The position numbers were made by a program, and so were the translations under genes. From Priestia abyssalis (GTDB lineage Bacteria > Bacillota > Bacilli > Bacillales > Bacillaceae_H): a stretch of DNA of 64,000 bases. Shown one piece after another: positions 58,538 to 64,000 of the stretch (the stretch's first letter is position 1; every line of letters starts with the position of its first letter). The notes below the pieces were generated by a model that saw only the letters and a list, made by a program, of their open reading frames with translations, was not told the origin of the DNA and did not search any database. The stretch lies in the NCBI RefSeq assembly GCF_002019595.1, contig NZ_KV917369.1:406458-470457 (forward strand). The letters are read 5' to 3'.

Positions 58538-59563
58538 ATGGAAAAATACAATAGAACATACACAGAATTATACTCTAAAGCATCTTTATGGTGGCCAAGC
58601 GAATTAACTGCACTCGAAGCATCTACAAGCATTATTCCAAAGTTAATTGAAACACAAGATCGTTTTGTATCCATTTTAAATTTAGCTGATTCTCAGCCTG
58701 AACAAATTTTTTCTATTATTGAATCTGCCAATTTTCCTGCTAATCTATTTTTAAAACATCTAGTTGTCCTATCTGACGTTAGCGGTGAAATGCTTCAAAG
58801 AATTAATGACAATTTTACAAGTATATTTCCTGATGGAAGTGATTTTAAATATTATTGGAAAGAAACTTTATACGAATATACATTTAAAGCCTTACCTTGT
58901 GCTAATAAGTTAAACAATAAAAAACTTTTCATTGATGGTTCGGGTTTATTACAGGAAAAATCTCTAGATGATTTAACAAAAGACGTTATTATGATATTAT
59001 TATATGGTTCCAATGCAGAAAGCGAGATTACTTCTGAAAACTTAAGTAAATGTATGATAAGTAACCTCTTGGGAAAAAAGGAAGAATTAGATGAATTTAT
59101 TAGACAAAGATATATTCATGTAAGTAGAATTACTGGTGGTGCAGCCGCAAATTCTTTAGGACAAATTGCACAAAATTATGTAATAACCTTTCTGAAGGAC
59201 AAATTATCTGATGAATATTCAGTTGTTAGCAATGGCCATATTCCTGGGGTGACTCACAATGCTGGTCGTACTGAAACAACATTTGATGTAGTAGTATCTA
59301 AGAATCAAAAGGCAGTTGCAGTAGAAATTAGTTTTCAAGTAACTACCAATAGTACGATTGAAAGAAAAGCCGGACAAGCAGAGTCTAGATATGAACTTGT
59401 CACCTCAAGTGGTAATTTTATTGCTTATATAATTGATGGTGCAGGGAACTTTCAAAGAAGAAGTGCAATTACTACTATTTGTGAGAATAGCCAGTGTACC
59501 GTTGCATTTACAGAAGAGGAACTTACAGTATTAATTGATTTCATAGAAACTAATTTACCGTAA
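58538..59563 (+). CDS. Type II restriction endonuclease (PD-(D/E)xK-like)
   Basis: A 341-residue endonuclease candidate forming a pair with the cytosine methyltransferase 15 bases downstream. A catalytic-site pattern lies in the C-terminal third: ETTFDVVVSKNQKAVAVEISFQ, with Asp near 250 and Glu near 263. The usual Lys of D-(x)n-E-x-K is replaced by Ser (EIS), followed by TTNSTIERKAGQAESRYE. The N-terminal two thirds (AETs, no motif) should bind DNA. AGGGG precedes the ATG. The recognition sequence is not deducible by eye. Its identity rests mainly on pairing with the methyltransferase. Confidence 0.75.
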   Translation: MEKYNRTYTELYSKASLWWPSELTALEASTSIIPKLIETQDRFVSILNLADSQPEQIFSIIESANFPANLFLKHLVVLSDVSGEMLQRINDNFTSIFPDGSDFKYYWKETLYEYTFKALPCANKLNNKKLFIDGSGLLQEKSLDDLTKDVIMILLYGSNAESEITSENLSKCMISNLLGKKEELDEFIRQRYIHVSRITGGAAANSLGQIAQNYVITFLKDKLSDEYSVVSNGHIPGVTHNAGRTETTFDVVVSKNQKAVAVEISFQVTTNSTIERKAGQAESRYELVTSSGNFIAYIIDGAGNFQRRSAITTICENSQCTVAFTEEELTVLIDFIETNLP

Positions 59564-59578
59564 GGGATTGGAGATGTT

Positions 59579-60892
59579 ATGGTAATTAAATTTGTTGATT
59601 TATTTGCAGGTATCGGGGGTATACGCTTAGGTTTTGAAAATGCAATGAAGAACTTTGGAATTGAAACTAAGTGTGTACTATCTAGTGAAATTGATAAAAA
59701 TGCTTGTGAAACATATCAGTTAAATTTTAATGAAACACCAGAAGGTGATATTCATTTTATAGACGAGATAGATGATTTTGATTTCCTTTTAGCTGGTTTC
59801 CCTTGTCAGCCTTTTTCGTATGCTGGTAAACAAAGGGGATTTGGTGATACTAGAGGAACTCTATTTTTCGAAATTGAAAGGCTGCTTGAAAAATACAGAC
59901 CTACGGGCTTTCTTTTAGAAAATGTCCGTGGATTGGTATCTCATGATAAAGGAAGAACCCTTTCTACCATAATTGAAAAGTTAGAAGCACTAAATTATAA
60001 AGTAAACTATTTAGTATTGAATAGTAGCAATTTTGGGATTCCGCAAAATAGGGTTAGGATTTATATTGTTGGTTTATTAAATAAGTATCCTAATTTATCG
60101 CTTGAAAGTGATACTGGTTCTTCAGACTCCCATGAATTTAAAAAGAAGCAACTGTCACTTTTTAATGAAGATAAATATAATCATCTTACCGTTAAGAATA
60201 TTCTTGAAACTGATAAAGAAGTGATGGAAAAATATAAGTGTACGGATAAATTTATAAATATGTTATCTAAAGTCGTTGGTAATGAATTTAATTCACTGCA
60301 CGGTTATAGGTTAATTGATTATAGAAATGGAAAATCAATTCACTCTTGGGAACTAGGTCTCAAAGGGGATTGTAGCCAGGAAGAAATTGAATTTATGAAT
60401 GCTTTAATTGCAAATAGAAGAAAGAAAGTGTTTGGTACTGAACAAGATGGGAAAAGACTTACAATAAATCAAATTCGAACTTTCTTCGATGTACCAAATT
60501 TACAAGAAATAATTGATTCACTGCTTGAAAAGGGATATATAAGTGATGATGGTGAAAAGAAATATAATCCGGTAGCAGGAAATATGTCCTTTGAAGTCTT
60601 TAAATTTCTTGATCCTGATAGTATTTCCATTACATTGACCTCTGCTGACTCACATAGATTAGGAATTGTGCAAAATAATATTCCACGACGCATAACTCCT
60701 AGGGAGTGTGCAAGGTTACAGGGATTTCCAGATTACTTTAAATGTCACCCTAATGATAAATTTGCTTATAAACAGTTTGGTAATTCAGTTTCAGTTCCCG
60801 TTATAGAAAAAGTGATCTCTGATTTGGTTAGTAATAATATTGAGTTTTTTGATAAACATTTTAATGTGAAGAAAGAAGTTACCAAATCTTAA
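59579..60892 (+). CDS. DNA (cytosine-5) methyltransferase of a type II system
   Basis: Modification enzyme that adds a methyl to C5 of cytosine, protecting host DNA from the paired endonuclease. All main motifs are in order: DLFAGIGGIRLGFE (motif I, about 7-20), GFPCQPFSYAG (motif IV, PCQ about 74-76), LLENVRGL (VI, about 112), PQNRVRIYIVG (VIII, about 155), then the target-recognition region (about 190-365), RRITPRECARLQGFP (IX, about 369) and KQFGNSVSVPVIEKV (X). Length 437 aa. GGAG lies five bases before the ATG. It is fully intact. The order (R then M) and 15-base gap indicate one operon. Confidence 0.93.
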   Translation: MVIKFVDLFAGIGGIRLGFENAMKNFGIETKCVLSSEIDKNACETYQLNFNETPEGDIHFIDEIDDFDFLLAGFPCQPFSYAGKQRGFGDTRGTLFFEIERLLEKYRPTGFLLENVRGLVSHDKGRTLSTIIEKLEALNYKVNYLVLNSSNFGIPQNRVRIYIVGLLNKYPNLSLESDTGSSDSHEFKKKQLSLFNEDKYNHLTVKNILETDKEVMEKYKCTDKFINMLSKVVGNEFNSLHGYRLIDYRNGKSIHSWELGLKGDCSQEEIEFMNALIANRRKKVFGTEQDGKRLTINQIRTFFDVPNLQEIIDSLLEKGYISDDGEKKYNPVAGNMSFEVFKFLDPDSISITLTSADSHRLGIVQNNIPRRITPRECARLQGFPDYFKCHPNDKFAYKQFGNSVSVPVIEKVISDLVSNNIEFFDKHFNVKKEVTKS

Positions 60893-61240
60893 ATCTAAAG
60901 AAGCATCCTTTTTGGGGTGCTTTTCTTGTTTTAGTATGGTATTTGGTGAAGCATACAGCGTATGCAGAAGAATACACACTTTTCGGCATCCGTGTAATAT
61001 TGTCAGTAAATCCCAACATAGTAAGTTCGATAATATACTTTTCTTTGATTTTGCTGAAATACTCTAGTCTCGTATTAGTATTATGCAAATTTTTAAGTTC
61101 TATAATCTCATTGTAAGTAATACCGTCAATTGCTTTGACTGCAATGATCTATAATAACTCTATATGTGTATCCGATTCTTAATTCAATTCTTTTTTCATT
61201 GTAACTTCTACCTTTTCTTGTTTAAGTTTTTTCTTTGATA
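60893..61240 (-). pseudogene. Decayed minus-strand reading frame, unknown product
   Basis: The 490-base gap between the methyltransferase and the OLD gene has no plus-strand gene. On the minus strand a protein-like frame runs through AIDGITYNEIIELKNLHNT and RLEYFSKIKEKYIIELTML to a stop inside the methyltransferase end. Its upstream part is open only in a neighbouring frame (ELRIGYTYRVIIDHC), separated by a stop. The 69-residue piece from an internal ATG has no ribosome site. It looks like a frameshifted remnant of a small mobile-element gene. Confidence 0.35.
60897..60924 (+). terminator. Restriction-modification operon terminator
   Basis: AAGAAGCATCC pairs with GGGGTGCTTTTCTT (GU pairs allowed) around TTTTT, within ten bases of the methyltransferase stop. 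Confidence 0.75.
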
Positions 61241-61384
61241 TTTACAACCCTAAAACAATGAAACATAGATTTCCAGATAAAGCAAATGAGTGGCCAAATT
61301 TGGAAATTAAATGTAGAACATGGTTACTTTTTGTGGTAATTTGTAGATATAGAGGAAATTATAGGTAATTTGGGGGAGTGTATA

Positions 61385-63214
61385 TTGAAATTAGAAAAGG
61401 TTATATTAGAAAATTTCAGGTCGTACAAAGAGAGAGTTTCAGTTGATATGGATGACTTGACAGCCTTTATCGGTAAAAATGATATAGGGAAATCAACTAT
61501 TCTTGAAGCGTTGGAAATATTCTTTAACAATGAGATAGTTAAGATTGGACAAGATGACTTATGTGTTCAAAGTACAGATACTAAAGTAAGGATAGGATGT
61601 GTATTTTCAGATTTACCTACGAACCCTATTAGTATTGATACAACTGCAATTACTACTTTACAGCAAGAGTATCTTCTTAATGAACAAAATCAACTAGAAG
61701 TACATAAAGTATTTGATTGCAGTAAAAAGACTGTACCACACGAAGTTTTCTTAGTTGCCAATTACCCTTCTGAACATTCGGCTTCTGATCTACTGGATTT
61801 AACCAATGCACAATTAAAGAGAAGAATTACAGATCTAGGCATTGAAGAGACAGGTATTGATCTCCGTTCAAATGTTAGTATGCGTCAGGCAATTTACAAA
61901 TCGTTTGAAGATTTAAAGCTAGAATTAAGGGAGATTCCTGTTACAAAAGGTGATGCAAAATCTGTGTGGGAGAAATTGAAACATCAATTACCTATGTATT
62001 CTCTTTTTCAATCAGATAGGCCAAGCTTAGATGGAGATTCAGAAGTACAAGACCCAATGAAATTAGCTATAAAGGAAGCATTAACAACAGTTGAAGAAGA
62101 ATTAACCAAAATAAAAGAAACTGTTAAAAGAAAAGCATTAGAGGTTGCGGCTAACACAGTAGAAAAGTTGAAAGATATGGATGAAACATTGGCAAAGCAA
62201 TTAACGCCACATTTCGCTGAAGAACCTAAGTGGGATAAAGTGTTTAAAATGTCATTAGATGGTGATAATGATATACCTATTAATAAAAGAGGAAGTGGCG
62301 TAAGAAGGTTAATCTTGCTTAACTTTTTTAGGGCTGAAGCAGAACGAAAGTTATCGGAATCAGGAAGTAGGAGTGTGATATACGCTATTGAAGAACCCGA
62401 AACTGCACAACATCCTAGCAATCAAATATTGTTAGCTGATGCCTTAAAAGCACTCTCTCAAAACGATAAGACACAAGTAATTTTAACAACACATGTTCCC
62501 GGATTTGCTGGTTTACTTCCAACTGAATCCCTAAGATACATTAAAGAAGGTACATCAGGCAAAGAGGTTCAAAATGCTGCTGAAGGTGACTTTGTAATAA
62601 ATGAAATTGCAGAGGCTTTAGGTGTTTTACCGCCACCAATTGATGAGAATGTAAAGGTAGCAGTTTTTGTAGAAGGCGTACATGATGTAGAATGTTTAAA
62701 AACATTGAGTGAAATAATTAGTCGTCATAATCAAGCTGTTATTAGTTTAAGTGGGAGTAGTAAAATTTTGGTGTTACCTTCAGGTGGAAGTACATTAAAG
62801 GGATGGGTAGAAAACCAATATTTGAAGGCATTGGGTATACCTGAAGTTCATATCTATGACCGTGATGAGAAGATACCACCAAAATATCAAAAGTGGTGTG
62901 ATAAGATTAATGCACGTGGAGATGGTTCAGTGGCATTCATCACTCAAAAGAGAGAAATGGAAAATTATATACATCCTGCGGCGATTAAAGCAGTATTGGA
63001 TGTTGATATTGTTTTTACACCAGAATGTGATGTACCAAAGTTAATTTCATCATTGATAGAACCTAATGAAGGTACAATAAAGAAACTACTGAATAATGAA
63101 GTAGTTAAATTAATGACGTATGAACAAATTTGTGAAATGGATGGTCAAAAAGAAATTGAACATTGGTTAGAAACAATTTCAAATTTCTGTCTAGAATCAG
63201 TATCAAATTCATAG
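61385..63214 (+). CDS. OLD-family ATP-dependent endonuclease (AAA ATPase plus TOPRIM)
   Basis: A 609-residue overcoming-lysogenization-defect (OLD/GajA-like) nuclease, a class used in phage defence. ATPase half: NFRSYKERVSVDM, Walker A GKNDIGKST (about 29-37), the signature-like GSGVRRLILL (about 302), Walker B YAIEEPET (about 333) and ILTTHVPGF. TOPRIM half: VAVFVEGVHDVECLKTL (about 424-440, catalytic Glu) and HIYDRDEKIPP (about 488, Asp-x-Asp). The start is TTG 61385 with GGGGGAG seven bases upstream. No UvrD-like (GajB) partner follows, so it is not a standard Gabija pair; it is next to a type II system and a TIR-like gene. Confidence 0.9.
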   Translation: MKLEKVILENFRSYKERVSVDMDDLTAFIGKNDIGKSTILEALEIFFNNEIVKIGQDDLCVQSTDTKVRIGCVFSDLPTNPISIDTTAITTLQQEYLLNEQNQLEVHKVFDCSKKTVPHEVFLVANYPSEHSASDLLDLTNAQLKRRITDLGIEETGIDLRSNVSMRQAIYKSFEDLKLELREIPVTKGDAKSVWEKLKHQLPMYSLFQSDRPSLDGDSEVQDPMKLAIKEALTTVEEELTKIKETVKRKALEVAANTVEKLKDMDETLAKQLTPHFAEEPKWDKVFKMSLDGDNDIPINKRGSGVRRLILLNFFRAEAERKLSESGSRSVIYAIEEPETAQHPSNQILLADALKALSQNDKTQVILTTHVPGFAGLLPTESLRYIKEGTSGKEVQNAAEGDFVINEIAEALGVLPPPIDENVKVAVFVEGVHDVECLKTLSEIISRHNQAVISLSGSSKILVLPSGGSTLKGWVENQYLKALGIPEVHIYDRDEKIPPKYQKWCDKINARGDGSVAFITQKREMENYIHPAAIKAVLDVDIVFTPECDVPKLISSLIEPNEGTIKKLLNNEVVKLMTYEQICEMDGQKEIEHWLETISNFCLESVSNS

Positions 63215-63282
63215 AAAATATAAAACCCCTTGTTAATCATTCCAGTAACGGAACAAAAGCAAGGGGTATTGCTTTATACAAT
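63215..63282. repeat. Inverted repeat after the OLD gene
   Basis: ACCCCTTG (63226-63233) pairs with CAAGGGGT (63260-63267) around an A+T-rich loop, ten bases after the OLD stop. It may act as a weak terminator; no T run follows. Confidence 0.35.
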
Positions 63283-63443
63283 TTATTAAGTTTAGATGCT
63301 TCCTTTATCAGTGAACGAGTACAAGCCCAATTTACTAACCTTGTGAAATGTTATTACAACGATACTTTTATGACGTTTGTATGAAGAGATTTAGGGTTAG
63401 ATGTTGGAGAGACTTATTTAATGCTTTATGGGAAGGTGAATAA
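63283..63443 (+). pseudogene. Decayed second copy of the helix-turn-helix protein C-terminus
   Basis: The frame reads SLDASFISERVQAQFTNLV and KCYYNDTF, then stops at 63382. This aligns with ILDVSFVSEKVPVQFTDLV and RNFFNDAK of the intact protein (residues about 167-193). A second piece, in another frame, reads CWRDLFNALWEGE and stops at 63441. It matches the intact C-terminus YWTEMFNTWWNYIDK. About 60 residues between are missing. It is therefore a broken copy of the 57.6-kb gene. Confidence 0.7.
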
Positions 63444-63821
63444 AGGTTTAGTTCATATTGCTGCTGATATTTGTTCTCTCCGTCTTTTGGTATCAAGTAA
63501 GGAGGCAGTCATTCTTACCATGAAGAAGTTGAATTTTAGAGGTATAAGGATATAAGAATTAATTATTCCCCCCTAACATTTATGAGTATCCGAATGGTTT
63601 TAAGTGCAATTTATTTTATAACGACGTAATCAAAAATGTTTACTTTCTTCCAGTAAGGTATTTATGACTATAGTTGGATACTTCTTTTTTGTTGAATTTA
63701 AAAGTATGGTTGACTTAAAATTAGGACAGGATTTAGGGAGTGAAGAACGATATATAGGGTTTTGGTATATATAAAAGTAGAATAAAGACCTAAAACCTTT
63801 GAATGATAGGGGGACTATAGT
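63444..63821. other. Intergenic region before the TIR-like gene
   Basis: 378 A+T-rich bases. A short frame (VHIAADICSLRLLVSSKE) of about 30 codons ends at 63555 but has no start or family. The right end carries the GGGGG ribosome site of the next gene. Confidence 0.35.
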
Positions 63822-64000
63822 ATGCCGTTAATTACAGAACAACGCATTAGGCAATTAGGAAAAATAGAACTGGCACAAAAAGGCTTTTTTACAAAAAAAA
63901 GTGAGATTCTATCAGAACAAGCAAAATTTAATATGTTTGATATCTTTCTTTCCCATGCATATATGGATAGGGAATTAATCTTAGGCTTAAGAACATTTTT
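63822..64000 (+). CDS. TIR-like domain protein, N-terminal part (cut by the window end)
   Basis: ATG at 63822 with GGGGG eight bases upstream opens a frame that is still open at 64000 (59 codons). The product starts MPLITEQRIRQLGKIELAQ and reaches FDIFLSHAYMDRELILGL, the characteristic first strand and turn of TIR domains (FDIFLSHxxxD). TIR proteins in bacterial defence make or destroy NAD-derived signals. The catalytic Glu region and any partner lie outside the window, so its system cannot be named. Its place next to an OLD nuclease and a restriction-modification pair supports a defence role. Confidence 0.7.
   Translation, partial: MPLITEQRIRQLGKIELAQKGFFTKKSEILSEQAKFNMFDIFLSHAYMDRELILGLRTF

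Noticed and set aside
61385-63214. Calling the OLD gene a Gabija system (gajA)
   Set aside because: A UvrD-like gajB partner is missing downstream; the only UvrD-like gene in the window is yjcD, 12 kb away in the core region.
63400-64000. A second copy of the tRNA-Val 3' end (attR)
   Set aside because: No stretch resembling the T-arm and acceptor sequence was found between the integrase and the window end.
1-64000. CRISPR array
   Set aside because: No regularly spaced direct repeats were seen; the repeats present are isolated palindromes or dispersed elements.

Overview
The window looks like the chromosome of an aerobic, endospore-forming Bacillaceae species. From 2.4 kb to about 53.6 kb the gene order follows the Bacillus subtilis yjbC-to-yjcH block: yjbC, spx, terC (yjbE), mecA, coiA, pepF, yizD-like, yjbH, yjbI, yjbJ, yjbK, yjbL, yjbM, nadK, yjbO, prpE, yjbQ, fabI, cotO, yjcA, spoVIF, yjcD, yjcF, yjcG and yjcH. 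Names rest on remembered family sequences and on this order; no database search was possible.

Several blocks interrupt that order. (1) A Gram-positive RND pump and a lipoprotein adaptor (3.2-7.4 kb) lie between yjbC and spx. (2) An IS1182-like insertion sequence (about 8.4-10.0 kb) lies between spx and terC. (3) cls sits between mecA and coiA, and mgtE between prpE and yjbQ. (4) A dissolved-inorganic-carbon uptake cluster (29.3-34.7 kb: dabB, dabA, a YbcF-like protein, an MpsC/DUF2294 protein) and an EAL phosphodiesterase lie between fabI and cotO. The carbon cluster has a roughly 320-nt terminator-ended leader and is flanked by short inverted repeats. (5) A spore region (36.7-47.4 kb) has no cotVWXYZ. 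It holds uncharacterised coat-like proteins, a sugar-nucleotide reductase, a shortened PHP protein and a second-type spoVA operon (lipoprotein, SpoVAC, SpoVAD, SpoVAE, DUF1657, DUF421).

The core genes cover proteostasis and stress control (Spx, its adaptor YjbH, MecA, PepF), competence (CoiA), alarmone and NADP synthesis (YjbM, NadK), rRNA modification, Mg and K/Na transport, fatty-acid synthesis under an apparent FapR operator, and spore assembly.

From 56.3 kb to the right edge the sequence becomes visibly A+T-rich. It starts at a tRNA-Val(GAC) gene followed at once by a tyrosine recombinase, the usual layout of a tRNA-integrated island. The cargo is a small ORF coupled to a helix-turn-helix protein, a type II restriction endonuclease with a cytosine-5 methyltransferase, an OLD-family ATPase/TOPRIM nuclease, and the start of a TIR-like gene cut by the window end. 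A decayed second copy of the helix-turn-helix gene lies beyond the OLD gene. This is a defence island; its right end is not in the window.

Intergenic DNA is rich in palindromes. Three short dispersed repeat families are visible: paired hairpins at 3.1, 27.8 and 54.5 kb; a GAAACTTCCATCAG-type element at 2.4, 37.2 and 42.3 kb; and a palindrome-linked GCATAAGCGGTTG motif at 1.9 and 36.5 kb.
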